Origin: Allochromatium humboldtianum | GTDB taxonomy: Bacteria > Pseudomonadota > Gammaproteobacteria > Chromatiales > Chromatiaceae | Assembly: GCF_013385175.1 (NCBI RefSeq) | Contig: NZ_JABZEO010000001.1 | Location: forward strand, 248,001-312,000 | DNA: 64,000 nucleotides | Direction of reading: 5' to 3' | In this document: positions 9,725-19,584 of the stretch, in pieces | Position numbering within the stretch: position 1 is the stretch's first letter | Layout of the letters: each line of letters begins with the position of its first letter | The notes under the pieces: model-generated | Told to the model about the DNA's origin: nothing | The model's input: the letters and a program-made list of their open reading frames with translations, nothing else | Databases searched by the model: none | Translations under genes and position numbers: made by a program

Positions 9725-10924
9725 TCAGACTCGGGACGCCAGCAGCACCCGCTTGGCCTCGTTGACCTTGGCAGCCAGATAGTCCGAGCCGCCGCGATCC
9801 GGATGCAGGCGTTGGATCAGGCGTCGATGGGCGGCCTGGATCGCATCGGCGCCTGCATCGGGCGCGAGACCCAGGATGGCGCGTGCCTCGTTCTCGTCCA
9901 GGCCGGGTCGATCGGACGGCGGTGGCGGTGCGCGTTCGGTGTCCGGGCGCGGCGGCGGCTCCTGGAAACGCTGACCGCGCTCGTGGGTCAGATAGGCTTC
10001 AAGCGCCTCGGCCGACTCGGCGTCGGTGCGATAACAGAGATCGAGCAGACCGAGCAGCTCGCCGGTTTCGGTCGCGTCGAGCGTGCGCCCGGTGAGCGGT
10101 CCGGCGAGGATCTCGCCATCCATGCGCCCCGAGAGATGATCGATGGTCAGCAGGATGTAGTGCGTGGCCACGCGCGACTCATGCGGTCCCTGATAGCCGT
10201 TGGACGAGCGGAACTCGCGCACCCACATGGCCGTGGCGCCGGCCACCGCGACCGGCATCAGCAGGAAGTTGAGCACCGGCACCATCGCCATCCCGGCCGC
10301 CGCCGCGCCAAAGCCGAAGCTCAGCGTACGCCGTTCGCGCAGTCGGCGGCGGATCTCGGCGAAGCGCAGACCGTGATTGCCCATCGGATAGTCGCTGTAT
10401 TCGACCGCCAGCATCCAGGCCGTATAGAGAAACCAGAGCAGCGGCCCGACCAGCGGCACGAACAGCAGGAACAGAAAGGGAATCGCCCACAGCAGGGCAT
10501 AGACGAGCTTGCGCAGTTCGTCGAGCAGGGTCGGCCCCAGTTCGGCCAAGAGCCGGGCGTAATCGCCCTCCTGATCGATGGGGCGGCCGGTCAGCATCAG
10601 CTCGACCTTTTCGGCCAGCAGTCCGTTGAAGGGCGCGGCGATCAGGTTGGCGAGCAGACCGAAGGTGTAGAAGACGAAGACGAACAGCAGCAGGATGAAC
10701 AGCGGCCAGATGAGCCATTCGAGCCAACCCAGCCAGGTCGGCAGTCTGGATTCCATGAGCTGCATCAGTCCCTCGAACTGGCTGATGCCGGCATAGAGGG
10801 CCGCCGAGAAGATCAGCAGATTCAGCAGCAAGGGAACGGCCACGAAACGCTTGATTCCGGGGCGGGTGATGAGCCTCAGGCCCTGTAATAGATAACCGGC
10901 CCCGGAGATGGGATGGCTGAACAT
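9725..10924 (-). CDS. CysZ-like membrane protein fused to a C-terminal J domain
   Basis: A 399-residue protein. Residues 1-235 match CysZ sulfate permease (RLITRPGIKRFVAVPLLLN, LIAAPFNGLLAE, WFLYTAWMLAVEYSDYP, LLMPVAVAGATAMWV). Residues about 250-315 (ILLTIDHLSGRMDGEIL to EAYLTHERG) and about 350-399 (a J domain with HPD at 374-376 and YLAAKVNEAKRVLL) match the soluble part of a membrane-anchored DnaJ-like protein, normally a separate gene with its own membrane N terminus. The frame is open throughout. CysZ imports sulfate for cysteine synthesis; the J domain would recruit an Hsp70. A collapsed boundary between two neighbouring genes is the alternative. Confidence 0.8.
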   Translation of the reverse strand: MFSHPISGAGYLLQGLRLITRPGIKRFVAVPLLLNLLIFSAALYAGISQFEGLMQLMESRLPTWLGWLEWLIWPLFILLLFVFVFYTFGLLANLIAAPFNGLLAEKVELMLTGRPIDQEGDYARLLAELGPTLLDELRKLVYALLWAIPFLFLLFVPLVGPLLWFLYTAWMLAVEYSDYPMGNHGLRFAEIRRRLRERRTLSFGFGAAAAGMAMVPVLNFLLMPVAVAGATAMWVREFRSSNGYQGPHESRVATHYILLTIDHLSGRMDGEILAGPLTGRTLDATETGELLGLLDLCYRTDAESAEALEAYLTHERGQRFQEPPPRPDTERAPPPPSDRPGLDENEARAILGLAPDAGADAIQAAHRRLIQRLHPDRGGSDYLAAKVNEAKRVLLASRV

Positions 10925-10964
10925 AGGATCGGGAGCGTGCAGGGTTTGAATGGGTTGGGGATTT

Positions 10965-10993
10965 GAACCACAAAGACGCAAAGAGCGCAAAGA
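10965..10993 (-). repeat. Short AAAGACGCAAAG-type tandem element
   Basis: The intergenic tract holds ACCACAAAGACGCAAAGAG followed by CGCAAAGAG: three near-copies of a 9-base CAAAGACG/CGCAAAGAG unit. From general knowledge, similar CTTTGCG-repeat tracts occur dispersed in intergenic DNA of many proteobacteria. It lies between the MenH-like gene stop and the CysZ-fusion start and does not form a strong hairpin. Confidence 0.45.
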
Positions 10994-11005
10994 GATTCGG
11001 CGATT

Positions 11006-11773
11006 CTAGGCGATCGAAATCCTGAGTGCATTGGAGGGCGACGTCTTCGCGTGCTCCAAACACGCGCGTAGCCGCTCGGGCGCCTCCAGCAGCGGATTGT
11101 GACCCACGTCCTCCAGAACATGCAGCCAGGTCGCCGGACGATGCGCCAAGACTTCGTGCGCGATCGCCTGGAAGCGCGTGTCCTCGCCGCCGATGATCCA
11201 GTCGAGCCGACCCTGGTAGCGCGCGAGCGCCTCCCAGGTGCTGGGCATCTCGCCCAATCCAAGCCGTTCGAGCGCCCTGGCCAGTCCCTCCGGACGCTGA
11301 CTCAGACGCTGCGCGCGCTGACGTGCCAGGATCTCGGGTGCGAGCCGTGCCTGGGTTCTGAACAGGGGCTGATGCTCCCAGGCCGTGACGAAGGCGTCGA
11401 TTCCCTGATCGCGTAGCAGGTCGATCCAGACCTGATCGGCCAGCCGGCGCTGTTCGCGCAAGGCCGGATCGAGCAGTCCGGGATGGGCCGAGATGATTGC
11501 GGCGGAACGAAAACGCTCGGGCGCGAGCTGGATGAGGCTGAGCGCGATCCGACCGCCGAGCGAATAGCCGATGACCCGGTCGATGCTCGTCGGCAGCGTG
11601 TCGAGCAACGCGCGGATCACATCGAGATAATCGCCCGTCGGATCCGGGCTGGTCAGATGCCCCGGTAGATCGAGCGCCAACCGCTCCGGATCCTCGGGAA
11701 AGACGCTCGACCAGTCGGCTCCGCTGCCTGTGAAACCGTGCAGCAGCAGACAGCGGGTTTCGACCGGACTCAG
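11006..11773 (-). CDS. menH: Alpha/beta hydrolase, MenH-like (SHCHC synthase), probable CTG start
   Basis: A 255-residue hydrolase. MenH eliminates pyruvate from SEPHCHC to give SHCHC in menaquinone synthesis. Oxyanion motif LLHGFTGSG, nucleophile Ser71 in GYSLGG, acid Asp198 in GGEDTRF and His225 in VGHNPLLE are all visible, with the MenH-like QPLF segment. The indispensable HGFTGSG lies upstream of the first ATG/GTG/TTG candidate (TTG at 11680), and no ATG, GTG or TTG exists back to the stop at 11798-11800. CTG 11773 is the only sensible start: it overlaps the folE2 stop as CTGA and has GGAGAG six bases upstream. Function as MenH is probable but not proven; other men genes are not in the window. 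Confidence 0.8.
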   Translation of the reverse strand: MSPVETRCLLLHGFTGSGADWSSVFPEDPERLALDLPGHLTSPDPTGDYLDVIRALLDTLPTSIDRVIGYSLGGRIALSLIQLAPERFRSAAIISAHPGLLDPALREQRRLADQVWIDLLRDQGIDAFVTAWEHQPLFRTQARLAPEILARQRAQRLSQRPEGLARALERLGLGEMPSTWEALARYQGRLDWIIGGEDTRFQAIAHEVLAHRPATWLHVLEDVGHNPLLEAPERLRACLEHAKTSPSNALRISIA

Positions 11774-12621
11774 AGCGCGCTCTCCGCCAAGCCGGACTCA
11801 GCGGCCTTGTCGCGCTCGATCAGAGCATAGGCCGAATGGTTGTGGATCGACTCGAAGTTCTCGGCCTCGACCGTGTAGGCGAGGATGCGCGGGTCGTCAT
11901 TGAGCCGCTTGGCCACGTCGCGCACCAGATCCTCGACGAACTTGGGATTGGTGTAGGCGCGCTCGGTGACGAACTTCTCGTCCGGGCGCTTGAGCAGGCC
12001 ATAGAGTTCGGACGACGCTTCACGCTCGACCAGCTCGATCAGTTCCTCCAGCCACATGAAGCGCTCCATGCGCACCTGAACCGTCACATGCGAGCGCTGA
12101 TTGTGCGCGCCGAACGCCGAGATCTCCTTGGAGCAGGGGCAGAGACTGGTGACGGGCACCATGACCTTGAGTTCCAGGCGCGGCTGTCCGTTGCGGATCT
12201 CGCCGATGAAGGTGACTTCGTAGTCGAGCAGGCTCTCGACCCCGGAGACCGGCGCCTTCTTGTTGATGAAGAAGGGGAAGCGCATCTCGATGTGGCCGGC
12301 CTCGGATTCCAGACGCTCGGACATCTCGCTGAGCATGGTCTTGAAGGACGAAACGCTGATCTCGCGCTCGTGGCGGTTGAGGATCTCCACGAAGCGCGAC
12401 ATGTGCGTGCCCTTGAAGTCGTGCGGGAGATAGACGTACATGTTGAAGTTCGCCACCGTGTGCTGCTCGGTGCCGCTGCGGTCGAGTACCCGCACTGGAT
12501 GGCGGATGTCCTTGATGCCGACCTTGTCGATGGCGATGCGGCGGGTGTCGGCGCTCCCCTGGACGTCGGCGATCTCGCAGGTGGCGTTGGTCGAGCAGGG
12601 GGATGGGGTCGATGGCTCCAT
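11770..12621 (-). CDS. folE2: GTP cyclohydrolase FolE2
   Basis: A 283-residue FolE2 (type IB) enzyme, which makes 7,8-dihydroneopterin triphosphate from GTP for folate or queuosine precursors. Diagnostic features: the catalytic Cys in [12 protein letters not shown], the [10 protein letters not shown] strand and the C-terminal [13 protein letters not shown]. FolE2 can use metals other than zinc and often replaces or backs up FolE. I use ATG 12621 because upstream sequence (from 12744) is Pro/Arg-rich and unconserved; no clear ribosome site supports it. The MenH-like gene follows in a 3-base overlap. No convincing Zur operator was found in the 156-base upstream gap. Confidence 0.92.
   Translation of the reverse strand: MEPSTPSPCSTNATCEIADVQGSADTRRIAIDKVGIKDIRHPVRVLDRSGTEQHTVANFNMYVYLPHDFKGTHMSRFVEILNRHEREISVSSFKTMLSEMSERLESEAGHIEMRFPFFINKKAPVSGVESLLDYEVTFIGEIRNGQPRLELKVMVPVTSLCPCSKEISAFGAHNQRSHVTVQVRMERFMWLEELIELVEREASSELYGLLKRPDEKFVTERAYTNPKFVEDLVRDVAKRLNDDPRILAYTVEAENFESIHNHSAYALIERDKAAESGLAESAL
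11780..11785 (-). promoter_or_regulatory. Ribosome binding site deciding the CTG start of the MenH-like gene
   Basis: GGAGAG on the minus strand, six bases before CTG 11773 and inside the 3' end of folE2. Its spacing supports re-initiation at the CTGA overlap. Confidence 0.55.
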
Positions 12622-12777
12622 GAGAATAGTGTCGTCGTCGGAATGGATGGCTGGAAGATGGGGGCGGCTGGCGGCTCGGCCAAGTCGGATGGGTCGGGCA
12701 GGCCGAGTGCTGGGGTTAGAGTGGTTCGAGGGGCGGCGGTTCAATGTCGCCGTGCATCCCCTCTCCCGTGTATTCGG

Positions 12778-13671
12778 TCAGTGCTTGCGTCCCAGGAGGG
12801 CGTTGGCGATCCAGACCAGCGGCTGGGCGCGCTCGCCGAAGATCGACACGGATTCGATGGCCTCGGTGATGAGCTGATTGGCCATGGCCTTGGCCTCGGC
12901 CAGACCGACCAGCGCCGGATAGGTGGCTTTGTTGAGTGCCTGGTCGCGGCCGGCGGTCTTGCCGATCTGGGCGGTGTCGCCCTCGACATCCAGCACGTCG
13001 TCCTGGATCTGGAACGCCAGCCCCAGACACTTGGCGTAATGGTCGAGCCGCTCGGCTTTGTCGGCATCCAGTTCGCCATGGGCCAGCACGCCCATCTGCA
13101 CCGAGACGCGAATCAGGGCGCCGGTCTTGTGGATGTGGATGTTCTCAAGCTGCACCAGATCGAGCGGGCTGCCCTCGGCTTCCAGATCCATCGCCTGACC
13201 GCCGACCATGCCGCGCGCCCCGCTGGCGCGGGCCAGTGCCGCGACCATGCCGACGCGCGACTCGGCGCTCAGCCCAGGCGCCTCGGCCAGCGCCTGGAAG
13301 GCGAGCGTCTGGAGCGCGTCGCCGGCCAGGATCGCCGTGGCCTCGTCGAAGGCGCGATGACAGGTCGGACGCCCGCGCCGCAGGTCGTCGTCGTCCATCG
13401 CCGGCAGATCGTCGTGGATCAGCGAATAGGCATGGATCATCTCGACGGCGCAGGCCGGGCGGTCGAGCAGGGCGGCCTCGAGTCCGAGCGCCTCGCCGGC
13501 GGCATAGGCGAGCAGCGGACGGATGCGCTTGCCGCCGGCCAGCACCGTGTAGCGCATGGCCTCGTGCAGGCGCGACGGCTGCACGCTCACGGGCGGCAGG
13601 ATCTGGTCGAGCGCGGTCTCGACGCGCGCACCACAGCGCGCGCGGAAGTCATCCAGGGTGTGATCAGTCAT
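12778..13671 (-). CDS. ispA: Farnesyl diphosphate synthase (geranyltranstransferase)
   Basis: A 297-residue short-chain trans-prenyl synthase that extends dimethylallyl diphosphate to farnesyl diphosphate. First Asp-rich motif HDDLPAMD (Asp87-Asp93) and second motif QDDVLD (Asp224-Asp225) are intact, with GGKRIRP near 47-52. The Asp-rich spacing matches bacterial IspA. The start overlaps the 3' end of xseB by eight bases, the usual xseB-ispA arrangement (dxs often follows, but here folE2 does). Confidence 0.95.
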   Translation of the reverse strand: MTDHTLDDFRARCGARVETALDQILPPVSVQPSRLHEAMRYTVLAGGKRIRPLLAYAAGEALGLEAALLDRPACAVEMIHAYSLIHDDLPAMDDDDLRRGRPTCHRAFDEATAILAGDALQTLAFQALAEAPGLSAESRVGMVAALARASGARGMVGGQAMDLEAEGSPLDLVQLENIHIHKTGALIRVSVQMGVLAHGELDADKAERLDHYAKCLGLAFQIQDDVLDVEGDTAQIGKTAGRDQALNKATYPALVGLAEAKAMANQLITEAIESVSIFGERAQPLVWIANALLGRKH

Positions 13672-13906
13672 GGGCGTCGAATGGCTCTGGCTCGGCGTCC
13701 GGCCGGGCGTCGGTGAGGATCCGCACCCGCTGCTCGGCGGTTTCCAGCGCCTGCTGACAGACGCGGGTCAGGCCGATTCCGCGTTCGAAGGCCGCGAGCG
13801 AGTCTTCGAGCGTCATCTCGCCCTGCTCCAGGGCGTCGACGACGGCTTCCAGTTCGGTCAGTGACTGTTCGAACGACGGTGGGGGCGGGGTCTTGGGTTG
13901 TTTCAT
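13664..13906 (-). CDS. xseB: Exodeoxyribonuclease VII small subunit
   Basis: An 80-residue Xse[27 protein letters not shown], here quoted by its key residues as the family's helical hairpin (about 12-60). It pairs with XseA (not in the window) to degrade single-stranded DNA. Overlaps ispA by eight bases. It diverges from parE across 122 bases. Confidence 0.93.
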   Translation of the reverse strand: MKQPKTPPPPSFEQSLTELEAVVDALEQGEMTLEDSLAAFERGIGLTRVCQQALETAEQRVRILTDARPDAEPEPFDAHD

Positions 13907-13953
13907 CTGGGTTTGAATCCGGGTTTGCAGGTACGGTACCGTAGCTCGGTTGA

Positions 13954-15933
<1,980 letters not shown>

Positions 15934-15978
15934 TCGGGGCAATCTGATGGATCTGCGCCGGTGTCGAGTGTCAGGGGA

Positions 15979-16007
15979 TTGTGCATGATACGGGATTCCC
16001 GTACGAT
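15979..16007 (+). promoter_or_regulatory. Promoter and palindromic operator of the toxin-antitoxin pair
   Basis: TTGTGC (15979-15984), a 17-base spacer and TACGAT (16002-16007) form a plausible sigma-70 promoter. A perfect 15-base palindrome, TACGGGATTCCCGTA (15989-16003), sits between the boxes and touches the -10, ideal for autorepression by the HTH antitoxin. The predicted start (near 16013-16015) would leave the toxin ATG with almost no leader. Confidence 0.6.
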
Positions 16008-16014
16008 GCGACCC

Positions 16015-16314
16015 ATGCAAACCGTCATCGAAACTCCGACCTTTCAGAAGCAGGCCGACGCCATCTGGTCGGAAGACGAGCGGCTCGATTTCGTGACCTG
16101 GATCGCCCGGAACCCACTGGCCGGCGACGTGATCCCAGGCGCCGATGGTGCGCGGAAAGTGCGCTGGGCGGCTCAAGCGAAAGGTAAGCGCGGCGGCGTG
16201 CGCGTGATCTACTTCAACTTCATGGCGCAAGGCGTGCTCTGTTTGGTCGCGATCTATGCGAAGTCGGATCAGTCCAACATCCAACCCAACGACATACTGA
16301 GGGCCGCTCGATGA
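16015..16314 (+). CDS. RelE/HigB-type toxin of a type II toxin-antitoxin system
   Basis: A 99-residue protein with the compact RelE-like fold signature: an N-terminal FQKQADAIWSEDERLDF helix, ARKVRWAAQAKGKRGGVRVIYF, and a closing LVAIYAKSDQSNI. Members are ribosome-dependent mRNA endonucleases. Start at ATG 16015 is chosen by similarity; upstream in-frame ATGs (15961, 15985) lie in promoter sequence. Toxin-first order and a 4-base ATGA overlap with the HTH antitoxin match HigBA-like loci. It sits between parE and murJ. Confidence 0.85.
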   Translation: MQTVIETPTFQKQADAIWSEDERLDFVTWIARNPLAGDVIPGADGARKVRWAAQAKGKRGGVRVIYFNFMAQGVLCLVAIYAKSDQSNIQPNDILRAAR

Positions 16315-16619
16315 ACATCGACCAGATCGCCAACGCCATCGAACAGGACGCGGGTGAAGCCTTGCCGGGTCTGCGTGAGAGTCTGGCCGAGATGCGCGAC
16401 GGCCTCGTCGCGCGCACCACGACCCCGGAGCAGATGCTCGTCAGATCCGCGCGTCAGGCGCTGGGGCTTTCGCAGCCTCAGTTCGCCGACCTGATTCAGA
16501 CGCCCGTGGCAACTTTGCGTGACTGGGAGCAGGGGCGATTCACGCCGCCGGGCGCGGTGCTGTGTCTTCTGAAGATCGTCGCCAAGCACCCCGAGGTATT
16601 GACTGAATTGGCGGCCTGA
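16311..16619 (+). CDS. HTH-XRE antitoxin (HigA/NadS-like)
   Basis: A 102-residue protein: a toxin-binding N-terminal part, then a C-terminal helix-turn-helix (RSARQALGLSQPQFADLI, then TPVATLRDWEQGRFTPP). In this family the antitoxin neutralises its RelE-like toxin and represses their promoter; the palindrome 15989-16003 is the likely site. Starts in the toxin's stop codon region (ATGA). Confidence 0.87.
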   Translation: MNIDQIANAIEQDAGEALPGLRESLAEMRDGLVARTTTPEQMLVRSARQALGLSQPQFADLIQTPVATLRDWEQGRFTPPGAVLCLLKIVAKHPEVLTELAA

Positions 16620-16679
16620 GCCGCCTCCGCAGGGACTGTCAAGCTGACAAGTTGCTGTCTGGTAGGGCAGAAATACCCA

Positions 16680-18218
16680 TCAACAACGACACTCACGCAG
16701 ATCGCGCAGTCTCAGTCCGGCGACGAGCAAGAGCGTTACATAAACCAATCCGCCCGCCAGAATCCAGCCTGTCAGCTCCAGTATCCGCGTCCAGGCGTCC
16801 GCAAGCATCCAGTCGGCACGCTCTCCAAGACCCCAGTGCAGCGCAAGCCCCATCCCCACACTGGCCGGCAACGTCTGAGCGAACAGGCGCTTCCAGCCAG
16901 GATGCCGTCGATAGATGCCCGATCGCCTCAGTCCGCGCAGCAGCAGGACGGCATTGAGTGCAGCCGTGAGCGACGTTGCGAGCGCCAGCCCGGCATGTCC
17001 CAGCGGCACCATGAGCAGCAGATGCAGCGCCAGTCCGACACCGAGCGCGATCAGCGCCAGTCGCACCGGCGTGCGCACATCCTGCCGGGCGTAATAGCCG
17101 GGCACCAGCACCTTGATCGCCAGAAAGGCCGGGATGCCGAGCGCATAGGCCATGAGCGAGTACGCCGCCTGGGTGACATCCTCTGCACCGAACTCCGACG
17201 ACAGAAAGAGCGTCGCCATCACCGGCTCGGCCAGCACCAGCAGTCCGACCGCCGCCGGCAGACCGAGTAGCAGCGCCAGCCGCAAGGCCCAGTCCAGCGT
17301 GTCGGAGAAGCGCTCGGAATCCTGCGCCGCTTCACGCTGCGACAGACGCGGCAGGATCACCGTGCCCAGCGCCACGCCCAGCAGTCCGAGCGGCAGTTCC
17401 ATGAGCCGGTCCGAGTAATAGAGCCAGGAGATGCTGCCGGTCACGAGCACCGAGGCGAGCAGGGTGTCGAGCAGCAGGCTGATCTGGCCCACGGACACGC
17501 CGAGCACCGCCGGCCCCAGACGCCTGAAAACGGCGATCACGCCCGGATCGCGCGGTTTGAAGCGCGGTCGCGGCAACAGCCCGAGCCGTGCCAGAAAGGG
17601 CAGTTGAAACGCCAGTTGCACCAGCCCGGCGACGAGCACGCCCCAGGCGAGCGCCAGGATCGGCGTCTCCAGCAACGGCGCCAGCCACAGCGCGCAACCG
17701 ATCAGGACGATGTTGAGCAGCGCCGGAGTGAAGGCCGGCACCCCGAAACGCTCATAGGTATTGAGCAGGGCACTGGCCAGCGCGGCGAGCGTGATGAAGA
17801 ACAGATAGGGCAGGGTGAGCCGCAGCAGCGTCGTGGCCAGCGTGAACTGATCGGCATCCGCGCCGAAGCCGGGCGCGAAGGCCAGGATCAGCAGCGGTGC
17901 GGCCAGGATTCCGAGTCCGGTGATCAGCAGCAACGCGGCGGCCAGCGTGCCCGTCAGGTCGTCGACGAAGGACTTGAGCGCCGGCAGTCCCTGTCGCTCG
18001 CGATAGTCGTTGAGCACCGGCACCAGCGCCATCGAGAAGGCGCCCTCGGCGAACAGCCGGCGCGCGAAGTTGGGGATCTTGAAGGCGACGAAGAAGGCAT
18101 CGGTCGCCGCATCAGCCCCGAACACGCGCGCGATGGTCAGATCCCGCACGAATCCCAGAATACGCGACAACAGCGTTCCGCCGCCCACCTTGGCGAACGA
18201 GGCAACCAGCGAGGCCAT
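16680..18218 (-). CDS. murJ: Lipid II flippase
   Basis: A 512-residue MOP-superfamily membrane protein with about 14 helices. It moves lipid II across the inner membrane for peptidoglycan synthesis. The N-terminal [21 protein letters not shown] segment (quoted by its key residues) with the conserved Arg and Asp in RILGFVRD, and [12 protein letters not shown], identify MurJ. Length equals that of E. coli. It diverges from rpsT, the common gammaproteobacterial arrangement. Confidence 0.95.
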   Translation of the reverse strand: MASLVASFAKVGGGTLLSRILGFVRDLTIARVFGADAATDAFFVAFKIPNFARRLFAEGAFSMALVPVLNDYRERQGLPALKSFVDDLTGTLAAALLLITGLGILAAPLLILAFAPGFGADADQFTLATTLLRLTLPYLFFITLAALASALLNTYERFGVPAFTPALLNIVLIGCALWLAPLLETPILALAWGVLVAGLVQLAFQLPFLARLGLLPRPRFKPRDPGVIAVFRRLGPAVLGVSVGQISLLLDTLLASVLVTGSISWLYYSDRLMELPLGLLGVALGTVILPRLSQREAAQDSERFSDTLDWALRLALLLGLPAAVGLLVLAEPVMATLFLSSEFGAEDVTQAAYSLMAYALGIPAFLAIKVLVPGYYARQDVRTPVRLALIALGVGLALHLLLMVPLGHAGLALATSLTAALNAVLLLRGLRRSGIYRRHPGWKRLFAQTLPASVGMGLALHWGLGERADWMLADAWTRILELTGWILAGGLVYVTLLLVAGLRLRDLRECRC

Positions 18219-18260
18219 GGATCGGAGGCGGCTCCAGACAGGAAAAGGCGCTGATTATAA

Positions 18261-18289
18261 TTGACAATCGTGCTCCGATCCGAAATACT
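18261..18289 (+). promoter_or_regulatory. Probable rpsT promoter
   Basis: Consensus TTGACA (18261-18266), 17-base spacer, AATACT (18284-18289). Predicted transcription start near 18296 gives a leader of about 105 bases before rpsT. A minus-strand TATAAT (18254-18259) immediately behind it may serve murJ. Confidence 0.65.
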
Positions 18290-18400
18290 GCGCCGTCTAA
18301 AACCGCGTTCGGTGTGGCCCGCTTGTGCTGGCCGACCCTCCACGCGGTTTCATCGTTTTTACCTCGACCGCGTCAGACATCGAATTCTCGGGAGACTCAG

Positions 18401-18664
18401 TTGGCTAATTCACCTCAAGCGCGCAAGCGCGCCCGTCAGGCGGAAGACCGTCGTCAGCGTAACATGGCTCAGCGCAGCACCCTGCGCACCTTCATCAAGA
18501 AGGTGATCAAGGCGATCCGCGCCGAAGACAAGGAAGCGGCCGTTCAGGCGTTCAAGGACGCCGTGCCGCGTATCGACCGCGCCGCTCGTAAGGGCCTGAT
18601 CCACGCCAACAAGGCCGCGCGTCACAAGAGCCGTCTGAACGCCCACATCAAGGCCATGGCTTGA
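18401..18664 (+). CDS. rpsT: 30S ribosomal protein S20 (TTG start)
   Basis: An 87-residue basic protein that binds 16S rRNA early in 30S assembly. [18 protein letters not shown] to the C terminus matches S20. Translation must begin at TTG 18401: the conserved ANSPQARKR follows it at once, a GGGAGA site lies upstream, and the nearest in-frame ATG (18314) would add unrelated sequence. E. coli rpsT also uses UUG, which lowers initiation and takes part in autogenous control. Confidence 0.95.
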   Translation: MANSPQARKRARQAEDRRQRNMAQRSTLRTFIKKVIKAIRAEDKEAAVQAFKDAVPRIDRAARKGLIHANKAARHKSRLNAHIKAMA

Positions 18665-18690
18665 TCGCGAAGACGCTCACGCGAAGACAC

Positions 18691-18718
18691 AAAAAACCGG
18701 CCTTTGAGCCGGTTTTTT
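18691..18718. terminator. Bidirectional intrinsic terminator between rpsT and lgt
   Basis: AAAAAACCGGC (18691-18701), loop CTTTGA, GCCGGTTTTTT (18708-18718). The GC stem with a T-run on both strands serves both rpsT (+) and lgt (-), which converge here. Confidence 0.9.
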
Positions 18719-18737
18719 GTTGCCTGCCAGATCGCGC

Positions 18738-19568
18738 TCAGGCCGTCTTTCGCGGACGATAGGCCAGAGCGAGCAGCAACGCACCCGCGAGCACCATCGG
18801 CAGCGACAGGATCTGCCCCATGGTCAGCCAGTCGAAGGCCAGATAGCCGATGTGGGCATCGGGTTCGCGCACGAACTCGACCAGGAAGCGGAAACCGCCA
18901 TAGCCCAGCAGGAACAGCCCCGAGACCGCCATCATCGGTCGCGGACGGCTGGAGAAGATCCAGAGCACGGCGAACAGTACCAGTCCTTCGAGTGCGGCCT
19001 CGTAGAGCTGAGAGGCGTGCACGGCCGGACTCAGCAGGGTGTCGGCCGGCTGGTCGAGACACTGACGCGGAAAACGCTCGCAGGAAAGTTGAAACCCCCA
19101 GGGCCACTCGGTGCGATGCCCCCAGAGTTCGCCATTGATGAAGTTGCCGATGCGCCCGGCCAGTAGCCCGGTCGGCACCAGGGGCGCGAGGAAGTCGCCG
19201 ACCTGGAAGAAGTGCAGACCATGACGGCGCGCAAACAGCCCGATCGCGACCAGAACGCCGATCAGCCCGCCATGGAAGGACATGCCGCCTTCCCAGACCT
19301 TGAGCAGATTCAGCGGATTGGCCAGGATCTGATCGAAGCCGTAGAACAGCATGTAGCCGAGCCGTCCGCCGACGATGACGCCGAGGACGCCATAGAAGAT
19401 GAGATCGTCGACCATCTCGGTCGTCCAGCCGGACTCGGGGCGGCGCGCGCGCCAGCGCCCGAGCCACCAGGCCAGCGCGAAGCCAATCAGATACATGAGG
19501 CCATACCAATGGACCTTGATCGGGCCAAGGGCGAGGGCGACGGGGTCGATGTCGGGATAGGTCAGCAT
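18738..19568 (-). CDS. lgt: Phosphatidylglycerol-prolipoprotein diacylglyceryl transferase
   Basis: A 276-residue inner-membrane enzyme that adds diacylglycerol to the lipobox Cys of prolipoproteins. The Lgt signature [13 protein letters not shown] and the conserved [12 protein letters not shown] near the N terminus are present, with about seven membrane helices. ATG 19568 gives the normal N terminus; longer upstream frames run into the neighbouring gene. Lipoproteins encoded nearby (NlpD, BamD) would be its substrates. Confidence 0.95.
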   Translation of the reverse strand: MLTYPDIDPVALALGPIKVHWYGLMYLIGFALAWWLGRWRARRPESGWTTEMVDDLIFYGVLGVIVGGRLGYMLFYGFDQILANPLNLLKVWEGGMSFHGGLIGVLVAIGLFARRHGLHFFQVGDFLAPLVPTGLLAGRIGNFINGELWGHRTEWPWGFQLSCERFPRQCLDQPADTLLSPAVHASQLYEAALEGLVLFAVLWIFSSRPRPMMAVSGLFLLGYGGFRFLVEFVREPDAHIGYLAFDWLTMGQILSLPMVLAGALLLALAYRPRKTA

Positions 19569-19584
19569 ATGGTCGCGGATGGTA

